From Syntrophus aciditrophicus (GTDB lineage: Bacteria > Desulfobacterota > Syntrophia > Syntrophales > UBA5619): a stretch of DNA of 51,080 nucleotides. This document shows positions 8,522 through 17,350 of the stretch, one piece after another. The stretch spans positions 1 through 51,080 of the forward strand of contig DYTH01000006.1 in NCBI GenBank assembly GCA_020726025.1. The letters run 5' to 3'. The notes beneath the pieces were generated by a model that saw only the letters and a program-made list of their open reading frames with translations, searched no databases and was not told where the DNA came from. The translations under genes and the position numbers were made by a program. How positions within the stretch are numbered: the first letter of the stretch is position 1; every line of letters starts with the position of its first letter.

Positions 8522-11263
8522 TTATCGTTTGGGTTTTTGATTTCTTTTCTCAAGGGCGCCAAGAAGATCGCCCGTCCGTTTCAGCTCCTCCCCGAAAGCG
8601 GCCCAGTTTCCCTGACGCAGAAGCTCCTGCGCCTTCCGGTAATGGCCGAGCGCCTCGATTGCCATCTGCCGGTCTGTCTGGTCGCCGGTTGTCTCGGGCT
8701 GTTTTGTTTCCGGCGCTTTGTCTTTTGTTGAGCCTCCTCCGAAAATCCTGCGCAGCGCCGCCTCGAGGGTCTCCTCCATGGCGATGTTGTTGCCGTTGGC
8801 GACGATGACCCTCTTGAGCTCCGGAAGCTGGCCGTTTTCGGCCGCGAGATAGAGCGATTCAACGTACAGGATCGATTTTTCGAGGGGGATGGCAAGCAGA
8901 CTGCCCCGGATGACGTTTGATCCCCGCTGATGCCAGAGGGAGAGCTGCTGAGAGATGACCGCATCCTGGTCGATACGCGCCTCGATCTGGCTGGGGCCGT
9001 AAACCAGCTTCTGTTTCGGGAATTTATAGACGATAATCTTTCCATAATTTTCCCCGTCACAGCGGGCGGCCATCCAGGCGGACATGTTGTCTTTCATGCT
9101 CGGGGTGAATGGGGAAAGCAGAACAAACTCCTCTTTTTCGGACCCCGGAAGTTTCATGATCGTGTAGTAGGGGTCCATCGCCGTGGGGTTTCCGGCCTTC
9201 TGCTTGCCGGGGATAGCCCAGAGATCCTCCTTGTTGTAGAAAACCCGCGCATCCTGCATGTGGTAGACCCGGTACATCCGCGCCTGCATGGACATAAGCC
9301 CCGCCGGATAGCGGACATGGCTTCTCAGCTCGGCGGGCATCTCCCGCAGGGGCTTGAAGACGCCGGGGAAGATGCGTCCGTAAGTTTTGATTATCGGGTC
9401 TGCGTCGTCGCTTACGTAGAGGTTTACCGTGCCGTCATAGGCATCGATTGTGGCCTTCAGCGCGTTGCGGATGTAATTTCCGATGCCGGGGGTTGGTTCC
9501 GAATAGGGGAATCGGTTCGTCGCCGTGTAGCCGTCGATGAACCAGAAGAGACGTCCCCCGGGGGAGATGACCAGATAGGGGTCGTCGTCAAAACGGGCAA
9601 ACGGCGCGATCATGGAAACCCTGTCGAGGACGTTTCTGTGGTAGAGAATACGGCTTTCGGATGTGATGTCGTCGGATAAAAGCATTGTTGCCGAGCCGAA
9701 ACGGATGGCAAACAGCGCCTTTTTGATAAAGGAGAGGGGAACGCCCCCCTTGCCTTCGTAACGGTTGTAAACATTTTTGTCTCCAACCGGGTAGTCGAAT
9801 TCGGGCGCCTTGCCCTTGACAAAAACAAAATCGTTCGAATTTTCGCCGAAATAAATCTCCGGACGGGTAATGGTTATGGGCGTGATTGCGACCGGAGGGA
9901 TGTCCTTGATGAAAAATTCGGGGAGTCCCTCAGGGGAGATGCTGTTCACCGGTCCCATGACCGCGCCGTAGCCGTGGGTGTAGGTGAGGTGTTCGTTCAC
10001 CCAGGTGCGGGAGGGAAGGGCCTTGTATGAAATCTCGCGCGGGGAGAGCATCACCTGCCGGTACTCGCCGTTTAGGGTGTAGCGGTCGTTGTCAACCCCG
10101 GTAAATTTGTAATAGGTGCGCATTTCCTGAAGCTGGCTGTAGGTTTGAAGCAGCGGGGCATGGTCCCAGAGACGGATGTTCTTGATGGTCAGATTATTTT
10201 TCGCGATTTCCCCCGCCGTCAGGCTGTCTTCCGCAGGAAACTCCTTTTCTTCAATGCTGTCCAGTCCATAGGCGAAGCGGGTGAACCGGATGTTGTTTTC
10301 AATGTACGGCGTTTCAAGCGCCACCTCGTTGGGGATGACCTGAAATTTCTGCACCATGGACGGGTAGATGCCCCGTCCGACAAAGGAAACCAGCGCCAGC
10401 AGGGCAATTGCCCCGGCAGGAGCCCGCCAGTCCGGGCGAATGGAGTAGTACAGCAGGGAAATGCCGGAGAAACCGTAGAGAAGCATCATCAGTTTCAGTA
10501 TCCAGACCTGTGTTTTTATATCGGTATAGCCGGGGCCGAATACCACCCCGCGTTTGACGAAGAGCAGTTCGTTGAGATCAAGCCATGCCCCGAATATTCC
10601 ACAGAAAAAGAATGCGGCAGCAAGAAGCGAAAGATGGGTGCGGGCGGCCGGAGAGACCCTCCAGAGGCGCGGCGGTATGAAGAGAAACGATCGGCGCAGC
10701 AGGTAGATCAAGGTGCTTGCCAATGCCGTTACAATGATGACGAAATTGAGCCAGCCGATGAGGTAGGACAGCAGGGGGAGTTGAAATACGTAAAAGCTGA
10801 TGTCTTTTTTCAATAGCGGATCGGGAAGGCCGAACGGAGAGGCATTCAAAAACAGCAGCAGATTTTCCGACTGGGCGGCGCCGTTGAGGGCGGCAAAAAC
10901 CGTTAGAAGCAGGGATGCTGAAAGGACGAGCGCTTTCATGGCGCCTGGTTCAATCTCCCGAAAGGGGAGGGGAAAGGCGCCTGCGGGGTCGGCAAAGAGG
11001 GGATGTTCCGAAAAACGCAGTGCGATCAGAGAGTTTGCGTAAAGAATGAAAAAGAATAAAACGCCAAATAGCGCGCCCGTTTTTAGTTTTGCGAACATGG
11101 TTACATTGAAGACCGTCTGATAGCCGACTTCCTGAAACCAGAACCAGTCGGTGAGCATGGCGACCGCCTTGGTCAGGAGCAGCATGAGGAACAGTGCGGC
11201 GATAAAGAACACCATGCCGAGTTTTTGACCTGGCTTTGGGGAAGACGTTTTCATATAAGTCAT
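8522..11263 (-). CDS. UPF0182 family membrane protein
   Basis: A 913-residue protein of the UPF0182 (COG1615) family. The N-terminal third holds about seven membrane helices (first at roughly residues 17-40, then through residue ~310), followed by a large predicted extracytoplasmic domain starting near the QVIPNEVALETPYIENNI segment, which is the most conserved part of the family. The last ~80 residues are polar and low in complexity (GGGSTKDKAPETK onward) and probably helical. The function of the family is unknown. GGAG lies eight bases before the ATG, and its start overlaps the radical SAM stop by four bases, so the two are coupled. Confidence 0.93.
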   Translation of the reverse strand: MTYMKTSSPKPGQKLGMVFFIAALFLMLLLTKAVAMLTDWFWFQEVGYQTVFNVTMFAKLKTGALFGVLFFFILYANSLIALRFSEHPLFADPAGAFPLPFREIEPGAMKALVLSASLLLTVFAALNGAAQSENLLLFLNASPFGLPDPLLKKDISFYVFQLPLLSYLIGWLNFVIIVTALASTLIYLLRRSFLFIPPRLWRVSPAARTHLSLLAAAFFFCGIFGAWLDLNELLFVKRGVVFGPGYTDIKTQVWILKLMMLLYGFSGISLLYYSIRPDWRAPAGAIALLALVSFVGRGIYPSMVQKFQVIPNEVALETPYIENNIRFTRFAYGLDSIEEKEFPAEDSLTAGEIAKNNLTIKNIRLWDHAPLLQTYSQLQEMRTYYKFTGVDNDRYTLNGEYRQVMLSPREISYKALPSRTWVNEHLTYTHGYGAVMGPVNSISPEGLPEFFIKDIPPVAITPITITRPEIYFGENSNDFVFVKGKAPEFDYPVGDKNVYNRYEGKGGVPLSFIKKALFAIRFGSATMLLSDDITSESRILYHRNVLDRVSMIAPFARFDDDPYLVISPGGRLFWFIDGYTATNRFPYSEPTPGIGNYIRNALKATIDAYDGTVNLYVSDDADPIIKTYGRIFPGVFKPLREMPAELRSHVRYPAGLMSMQARMYRVYHMQDARVFYNKEDLWAIPGKQKAGNPTAMDPYYTIMKLPGSEKEEFVLLSPFTPSMKDNMSAWMAARCDGENYGKIIVYKFPKQKLVYGPSQIEARIDQDAVISQQLSLWHQRGSNVIRGSLLAIPLEKSILYVESLYLAAENGQLPELKRVIVANGNNIAMEETLEAALRRIFGGGSTKDKAPETKQPETTGDQTDRQMAIEALGHYRKAQELLRQGNWAAFGEELKRTGDLLGALEKRNQKPKR

Positions 11264-13029
11264 GGGGTGTTCTCCTTTTCCGGGATTTCCCCCGGGGTTT
11301 GACTGAAGGTTGCGAATTTATCTGATTCCCTGACTAAAAATGACCGGGGAACATCATGTTCGATGAAATCCCAAGGGAGGATTTCGTCGCTTGATTTATC
11401 CCGGTACACGTAAAAGTCCGGATCGATGGGCGCCTCACGAAAAGCCTGCGCCCAGTTTCCGTTGAGCTTGTGGGCGGCAAAGAGCAATCTGCCCACCTGC
11501 CTGTCGCCCAAGGCAAGCAGCGCTTGAATGTAATTCCATTTGGGCAGGTCGTGATTGACCCGGACTGCTTTTTCGCCGTGCAGACCTTGTTCTATACGGC
11601 GAATCCGTTTTCGGACGATGGCAGTATCTTCAAGCGGGCGCCACTGGAAGGGGGTCGCGGCCTTCGGGATAAACTGGTTGATGCTGAGCGTGATGGATCG
11701 GAACCCTTTTTTTCTTTTTGGCGCCTGGCGGGCCCGATCCTGAATTTTTCTTACCAGATCGATGATTGCCTCGATGTCGGCGTCTGTTTCACCGGGCAGA
11801 CCCACCATGAAGTAAAGTTTCACCTTCTCTATAGCATATTCCGTCAGGATATCAACCGCAGAAAGAATATCTTCTTCATCGATTCCCTTGTTGATTGCGT
11901 CACGAAGCCCCTGGGAGCCGGCTTCCGGGCCGAACGTCGCCGTTTCAACCCCCGCTTCCTTAAGGATTGCGGCCATGTCGCGGCTGAGACGATCCAGACG
12001 AAGCGAACCCAGCGCGACTTTTCCGCCTCTGTCCATAATAAAACGGCACAGACGGGCAAGTTCCGGATGGTCGGAAACCGCCGTGCCGAGCAGACCGACC
12101 GTTTTTCCCAGCGCCAGGGCCCTTTCAAAGGAAGGCTGGAGCGTCTCGAAGCTGCGGAAGCGAACCGGCCGACAGACAAATCCCGCCGCGCAGAAACGGC
12201 ATCCCCGGCCGCAGCCCCGGCTTACCTCCACGAGGTACATGCCCCCCAGCTCCGTGTCGTCGGTAATGATTGTCTGTTCGGTGGCAAATGCATCAATGGC
12301 CAGAGGGCGCTGACGGGTTATCGTTTTCGGGAATTTCGCATCAGCGGGCTCCCAGGAGACGATTTTTCCGTCTTTATCCGTCCCGACCTGGTAAAAATGG
12401 GGGACATAGGCGCCTGCGATTTTTTCCTGAATTTCCGCCAGCAACGCCTGTCTTCCCGGTTTTTCAGATGTATACGCGTCATTATTTCCATTTGCTGCGG
12501 TCTTTTGACGGGATGATGCGACGAGGTCAAGAAACTGGGGAAGGATTGCCTCTCCCTCCCCGATCAGAAAAAGGTCAAAAAAACCGGCGAGAGGCTCCGG
12601 ATTGAGCGTAACGGCAATGCCCCCGCCGACAATCAGCGGATCGTTGTCCTGTCTGTCTTTAGTTTCCAGCGGAATTTTCCCCATGTCGAGCATCGTGAGG
12701 ATGTGGGGGTAGTCGTTTTCGAAGGAAAGAGAGAAGGCGACAATATCGAATTCGGCAATCGGGCGCTGCGATTCCATGCTGAACAGGGAAAATGCTTCCG
12801 CCGATTCCTTCAGCTCTTCATCGTCAGGATAAAAAACCCTTTCACACAGACAGTCCGGATGGTTGTTGATCAGCCTGTAAATGGTCTGAAAGCCGAGGTT
12901 CGACATCCCGGTATGGTAACGGTTGGGGTAGGCGATGCATATCTTCAGGGAATCGCCCCAGAGTTTCCTCGTCCAGCCCTCTTCCGCTTCCAGAAGGTCG
13001 AGGCGTCTTTTTTTCTGCTTCCAGGACAT
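11260..13029 (-). CDS. radical SAM protein with B12-binding-like N-domain
   Basis: A 589-residue radical SAM enzyme. The N-terminal ~200 residues resemble the cobalamin-binding domain found in such proteins (ICIAYPNRYHTGMSNLG, DIVAFSLSFENDYPHIL, PLIVGGGIAVTLNPEP, LIGEGE). The catalytic core begins VEVSRGCGRGCRFCAAG, giving a CX3CX2C ligand set for the 4Fe-4S cluster, followed by the glycine-rich SAM-binding region and FMVGLPGETDADI. It is similar in layout to the uncharacterised TIGR03960-type group; the substrate is unknown. A GGAGG site precedes the ATG. It sits 51 bp after ftsZ and overlaps the UPF0182 start by 4 bp. Confidence 0.93.
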   Translation of the reverse strand: MSWKQKKRRLDLLEAEEGWTRKLWGDSLKICIAYPNRYHTGMSNLGFQTIYRLINNHPDCLCERVFYPDDEELKESAEAFSLFSMESQRPIAEFDIVAFSLSFENDYPHILTMLDMGKIPLETKDRQDNDPLIVGGGIAVTLNPEPLAGFFDLFLIGEGEAILPQFLDLVASSRQKTAANGNNDAYTSEKPGRQALLAEIQEKIAGAYVPHFYQVGTDKDGKIVSWEPADAKFPKTITRQRPLAIDAFATEQTIITDDTELGGMYLVEVSRGCGRGCRFCAAGFVCRPVRFRSFETLQPSFERALALGKTVGLLGTAVSDHPELARLCRFIMDRGGKVALGSLRLDRLSRDMAAILKEAGVETATFGPEAGSQGLRDAINKGIDEEDILSAVDILTEYAIEKVKLYFMVGLPGETDADIEAIIDLVRKIQDRARQAPKRKKGFRSITLSINQFIPKAATPFQWRPLEDTAIVRKRIRRIEQGLHGEKAVRVNHDLPKWNYIQALLALGDRQVGRLLFAAHKLNGNWAQAFREAPIDPDFYVYRDKSSDEILPWDFIEHDVPRSFLVRESDKFATFSQTPGEIPEKENTP

Positions 13030-13080
13030 TACTGCTGCCTCCGGCCTTCTGCGAAGCGGTTGCCATTTGATCTTCGGAGG

Positions 13081-14226
13081 CTAATCAGCCTGACGTCTCA
13101 AGAAGGTGGGAATCTCCAGATCGTCGCCCTCTTCGGATTCCGCCCGTTCATCCCTGTCGGGGAAAACGTCGGCGGACTTTTCATCCCGGATGAAGGTCGG
13201 GATGGCGATATTGTTGTTGCGCTTGTATCCGGAGAGCTGGGTTATGTTGTTTCGGGCCTTGCTTTCGTTCGTTTCAAATCCTGTGGCGATGACCGTGATC
13301 CGGATGGCATCGCCCATCTTCTCATCAACCACCGTTCCGAAGATGATGTTGGCGTCTTCATGCGCCTCCTGCTGGATCATTAACGACGCCTCGTGAATTT
13401 CGTTCATGGTCATTCCCGGACCGCCGGTGATGTTCAACAGAATGCCGCGGGCGCCCTGGATGGTGTTGTCTTCGAGAAGGGGCGAGGAGATGGCCTTCTG
13501 GGCGGCCTCGATTGCCCTGTTCTCCCCTTCGGCGGCGCCGGTCCCCATCAGGGCGATTCCCATCTGCGACATGATTGTTTTCACATCGGCGAAGTCAAGG
13601 TTGATGATGCCCTGCACCATGATCAGATCGGAGATGCCTTTGACGGCGTGGTAGAGTATGTCGTCCGCCTTGCGGAAGGCGTCTATGAAAGAGAGGTCTT
13701 TTCCCCCGACGCTCAGTAGTCTCTGGTTGGGCACAACGATCAGAGAATCGACTGTCTTGCGAAGATCGGCAATGCCGGCCAATGCCTGGTCGTTTCGTCT
13801 CTTGCCTTCAAACTGGAAGGGTTTAGTCACGACCGCGATGGTAAGCGCCCCGATTTCCCTGGATATTTCAGCGACGATTGGCGCTCCTCCGGTTCCTGTA
13901 CCGCCGCCCAGGCCGGTGGCAATGAAAACCATGTCGGCCCCTTCCAGACTTTTCTTCACCTGTTCACGGGTTTCAATGGCCGCCTGTCTTCCCACCTCCG
14001 GGTCGGCGCCGGCGCCCAGTCCCCGGGTGAGTTCCACCCCAAGCTGTATCTTCAGGGGGGAGTAGGATGCCGCAAGCGCCTGGGCATCGGTGTTGGCGGT
14101 TATAAAATCAACCCCCTGCAGATTGTCGGATATCATGGTGTTGACCGCGTTTCCACCCGCGCCGCCAATTCCGATCACCTTTATTTTCGCAGTCTTTATG
14201 AAATTTTGTTCCGCTAACTGAAACAT
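13081..14226 (-). CDS. ftsZ: cell division protein FtsZ
   Basis: The tubulin-like GTPase that polymerises into the cytokinetic Z ring. It has 381 residues, normal for the family. N-terminal IGIGGAGGNAVNTMI, the tubulin signature GGGTGTGGAP (about residues 103-112), the T7-loop NLDFADVKTIM, and a conserved C-terminal peptide DDLEIPTFLRRQAD that would bind FtsA are all visible, separated from the globular domain by a short linker. GGGGGAG lies a few bases before the ATG. It is the last recognised division gene of the dcw cluster, 18 bp after ftsA. Confidence 0.99.
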   Translation of the reverse strand: MFQLAEQNFIKTAKIKVIGIGGAGGNAVNTMISDNLQGVDFITANTDAQALAASYSPLKIQLGVELTRGLGAGADPEVGRQAAIETREQVKKSLEGADMVFIATGLGGGTGTGGAPIVAEISREIGALTIAVVTKPFQFEGKRRNDQALAGIADLRKTVDSLIVVPNQRLLSVGGKDLSFIDAFRKADDILYHAVKGISDLIMVQGIINLDFADVKTIMSQMGIALMGTGAAEGENRAIEAAQKAISSPLLEDNTIQGARGILLNITGGPGMTMNEIHEASLMIQQEAHEDANIIFGTVVDEKMGDAIRITVIATGFETNESKARNNITQLSGYKRNNNIAIPTFIRDEKSADVFPDRDERAESEEGDDLEIPTFLRRQAD

Positions 14227-14244
14227 AATTTTCTCCCCCGAACC

Positions 14245-15471
14245 CTAAAAAAAATCAAGAATCCACTGTCGAAACCGTCTGAAAAGGCGGTTTATAAAAT
14301 TGCCTTCCATTCTGATCAGATTTTCTCTTGCTATATTTCGGCTGGCGTACAAAATCAAGCCGACTCCCGTTGCAAAAACAGGACTTTCAATAATTGCCGT
14401 CAACCCGCCAACCCCGATCGGAAGCCCCCTGCGGACAGGGACATTGAATATCTGCTCGGCCAGCTCCGGGACCCCTTCGAGAATGGCGCCCCCGCCGGTA
14501 AGGACGATCCCGGCGGCAAGGATATCTTCGCAGCCCGATCGGTTGATCTCCTTTTGCACCATGGTCAGTATCTCGTCCATCCTCGGTTCGATGATTCTGC
14601 CGAGGATATGGCGGGAAACCTCCCGGGGTTCTCTGCCCCCCACGCTGGGGACTTCGATCATTTCGTCCTTGGGGATAAGGGGCATGAAGGCGCAGCCGTA
14701 TTTTATCTTTATTTTTTCAGCCTCCGCAAGCGGGGTTCGGAGGCCTGTCGCGATGTCGCTGGTCACATAATTTCCCCCCACGGGAAGAACCGCCGTGTGT
14801 TTCAGGCTTCCCTCAGAGAAAACGGCAATATCGGTTGTCCCGCCGCCAATGTCAACGAGGGCGACCCCCAATGCCTTCTCATCGGCGCTCAGCACGGCTT
14901 CGCTTGCGGCAAGCTGCTCCAGCACCAGGTCTTTTGCCTCCAGCCCGACCTTGTTTACCGATTTTACAACATTCTGGATGGATGTAACGGCGCCTGTCAC
15001 CACATGCGCCTTAGCCTCAAGGCGCACCCCGGCCATTCCAACCGGATCGACAATGCCATCCTGTTCGTCAACGACGTAGTACTGGGGAATGGTGTGGATA
15101 ATCTGACGATCGAGCGGGATGGCGATGGCCCTGGCAGCTTCGATTGCCAGCTCCACATCTTCTTCTCTGACCTCCCGGCCTTTGACGGGAACGATGCCGA
15201 GACTGTTCTGGCCGCGTATGTGAGAGCCCGCGATTCCAACATAAACCGCGCCTATCTCCAGCCCTGCGGATTGTTCTGCTTTTTCCAGCGCACCCTTAAT
15301 CGATTCGACAGTGCTTTCGATATTTACGACAACACCCTTTCTGAGGCCATCAGAGGGGTGGGTTCCGACACCCAGTATCTCTATCCCGGTTTCGCGCAGT
15401 TCCGCCACCACCACGCAGGTCTTTGTCGTTCCAATGTCCAGCCCGACAATAACATTTTCTTTTTTACCCAT
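14245..15471 (-). CDS. ftsA: cell division protein FtsA
   Basis: Actin-like membrane tether for FtsZ, 408 residues. The phosphate-1 loop VGLDIGTTKTCVVVAEL, the SHS2 (1C) domain around residues 85-165, the phosphate-2 motif VDIGGGTTDIAVF and the adenosine motif LTGGGAILEG are present. The C-terminus ends in a basic/hydrophobic stretch (INRLFRRFRQWILDFF), the expected amphipathic membrane-targeting helix. It lies between ftsQ (41 bp) and ftsZ (18 bp) on the same strand. Confidence 0.98.
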   Translation of the reverse strand: MGKKENVIVGLDIGTTKTCVVVAELRETGIEILGVGTHPSDGLRKGVVVNIESTVESIKGALEKAEQSAGLEIGAVYVGIAGSHIRGQNSLGIVPVKGREVREEDVELAIEAARAIAIPLDRQIIHTIPQYYVVDEQDGIVDPVGMAGVRLEAKAHVVTGAVTSIQNVVKSVNKVGLEAKDLVLEQLAASEAVLSADEKALGVALVDIGGGTTDIAVFSEGSLKHTAVLPVGGNYVTSDIATGLRTPLAEAEKIKIKYGCAFMPLIPKDEMIEVPSVGGREPREVSRHILGRIIEPRMDEILTMVQKEINRSGCEDILAAGIVLTGGGAILEGVPELAEQIFNVPVRRGLPIGVGGLTAIIESPVFATGVGLILYASRNIARENLIRMEGNFINRLFRRFRQWILDFF

Positions 15472-15512
15472 TTATAGCCACACTCCCGTTCTTGTGGATC
15501 CTTGTCAGTGCA

Positions 15513-16430
15513 TTATATTCTCAGTTTCTTGCCCCTTGACGCCGGAATGGATGACCCGTCAGGGTGAAGCACGGCTCCGGGTTGAACATTAATTTTATCG
15601 GGATTACTCAAATCGATAAGCAGGAACCCCGTTTTTAAATTTTTTTGTTCCATGTCTTCAAGTACGGGCGCCAGGCTTTTGAGTTTTGCATCATACCCTT
15701 CAAAGCCAAGCTGCAGACAGAGTCCTTTGTCTGTAAATACTGAAAAACCAAAGTTTTCATTCCCGTGAATTTCGGAAACAACGCCTATATCGGGCGTCAT
15801 TCCGGGGGTCTTCAACTGGTTCAGGAGGGCAATTGATTTGCCGACCAGGCTGCTGTTTAAGATATTTTCGGAAAAAAATCCAGTGAGGACAGGAAGGTCC
15901 GCCTTTTCGTCCGCCTCCAGTTTTTTGAATATTTCCCCTTTGCCGTCAACGAGATAAAGCAGGTTATCCTTTTCGATAAGCGCTGCTGCGGTTCTTTCCT
16001 GAACCCAGATAACCAGACGGTTGGGGAATTCCCGTCCCACAAATACATTTTTTACCCATTCATTGGCGCTGATCCTCTTTACGATTGCCTTTTTGTTGAC
16101 GGTAAGCAGGTTGGCGCCCGGTCTGATTGCCGCCAGCGAAAGGACGTCTTTTTCGGTGATCTCGCCGCACCCTTTGACAACGGTTTCCCTGATTGAAAAG
16201 AGGTGAGAATGGATCATCCGGTCACAACCGACGAGCAGCGAGGCGGTGAGGATCATGATCAAAACGACCAGCAGGGCGCTTGTGCCGATTTCCCGCGCGA
16301 TATCGCCGGAGTGGCGTTTAAGGCGGTTTGTCTTGACCTCCATCTGCCGCCGCAGGGATTTACTGCCCGGATTTAACCTGGTTTTGGAGGCGCTGTATTT
16401 TGTTTTGACGGCATGGAAGTTCGTTTTCAT
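15513..16430 (-). CDS. ftsQ: cell division protein FtsQ
   Basis: A bitopic division protein of 305 residues. A basic cytoplasmic tail of ~50 residues precedes one membrane helix (SALLVVLIMILTASLLVG), then a POTRA domain (TVVKGCGEITEKDVLSLA through the VQERTAAALI strand) and a beta domain. It links early and late divisome proteins at the inner membrane. Its start overlaps the murB stop by 4 bp (ATGA). No ddl gene separates murB and ftsQ. Confidence 0.95.
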   Translation of the reverse strand: MKTNFHAVKTKYSASKTRLNPGSKSLRRQMEVKTNRLKRHSGDIAREIGTSALLVVLIMILTASLLVGCDRMIHSHLFSIRETVVKGCGEITEKDVLSLAAIRPGANLLTVNKKAIVKRISANEWVKNVFVGREFPNRLVIWVQERTAAALIEKDNLLYLVDGKGEIFKKLEADEKADLPVLTGFFSENILNSSLVGKSIALLNQLKTPGMTPDIGVVSEIHGNENFGFSVFTDKGLCLQLGFEGYDAKLKSLAPVLEDMEQKNLKTGFLLIDLSNPDKINVQPGAVLHPDGSSIPASRGKKLRI

Positions 16431-17350
16431 GATTCTCCAACGACCTTGATCTCGGGCTCGAGGGTGCGCCCCGTTTTTTCAAAAACTGATTGAACAATAA
16501 AATCCATTAATTTCATAATATCTGTGGCGGATGCCTTCCCCCTGTTCACGATGAAATTTGCGTGTTTTTCAGAAATCTGGGCATCGCCGACGCGCAGTCC
16601 CTTGAGGCCGGATTCTTCTATAAGCCTGCCGGCCGGACAATCCGGGGGATTTCTAAAAATCGAGCCGGCGTTCGGCAAATCCAACGGGTGTTTATCTTTC
16701 CTTTTTCGGATGATTTCCGCCATTTGGGCAGTTATCTCTTTCTTGCGGCCGCCATGAAGCCGAAGAGTGCCGGTGATGATAATCGAATCTGCCGGTAAGT
16801 CAAGATTTCTGTAAGCAAAATGTAACTCTTTTTGCGCCACCGCCGTTTCCTCTCCATTATTATTAATAATTACAATATTTTCGACGATGTCCTTGATTTC
16901 GCCTCCGTAGGCCCCGGCATTCATCCGGATGGCCCCCCCGACGCTTCCGGGGATGCCTGCGCAGAATTCCGAGCCTGTCAGTGATTCTTCCGCAGCGGTT
17001 TTAACCAACTGTGCCAGTGGACAGCCGGCCTCGGCGGTTATGAGGGCCGTTCCATCGGCCTGATGCCTGACGAGGAGTTTTTGCAGTCTTGACAAGGAGA
17101 TGACAATTCCCCTGAACCCTCCGTCACGGACGATCAGGTTGGTCCAGTTGCCAACGGGCACAAAAGGCAGGGCATGCCGGTGTGTAAACGCGATAACAGA
17201 AGACAATTCCTCGTTGTTTGCCGGAAAAACCAGGGCGTCCATTTTCCCTCCGACACGCAGCGACGTGTACGCCGCCGCCGGTTCATCAAAGAGAATTTTC
17301 CCGCTGAACGTGTCTGTCAGTTCTCCCCGGAGGGTTTGATTCCAGCCCAT
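16427..17350 (-). CDS. murB: UDP-N-acetylenolpyruvoylglucosamine reductase
   Basis: FAD-dependent reductase that converts UDP-GlcNAc-enolpyruvate to UDP-MurNAc in the cytoplasm. At 307 residues it is of the shorter (type II) length. The FAD-binding N-terminal domain has PVGNWTNLIVRDGGFRG, the GIPGSVGGAIRMNAGAYGGE loop is clear, and the C-terminal substrate domain has GSIFRNP and an AGRLIEESGLKG segment. It is immediately after murC, overlapping by one base, and overlaps ftsQ by four bases. Confidence 0.98.
   Translation of the reverse strand: MGWNQTLRGELTDTFSGKILFDEPAAAYTSLRVGGKMDALVFPANNEELSSVIAFTHRHALPFVPVGNWTNLIVRDGGFRGIVISLSRLQKLLVRHQADGTALITAEAGCPLAQLVKTAAEESLTGSEFCAGIPGSVGGAIRMNAGAYGGEIKDIVENIVIINNNGEETAVAQKELHFAYRNLDLPADSIIITGTLRLHGGRKKEITAQMAEIIRKRKDKHPLDLPNAGSIFRNPPDCPAGRLIEESGLKGLRVGDAQISEKHANFIVNRGKASATDIMKLMDFIVQSVFEKTGRTLEPEIKVVGES

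Noticed and set aside
8930-9679. A 249-codon plus-strand frame opposite the UPF0182 gene
   Set aside because: A shadow of a well-conserved minus-strand gene with no family features of its own.
14554-15477. A 307-codon plus-strand frame opposite ftsA
   Set aside because: ftsA is unambiguous on the other strand, and this frame shows no domain and no promoter or ribosome site.
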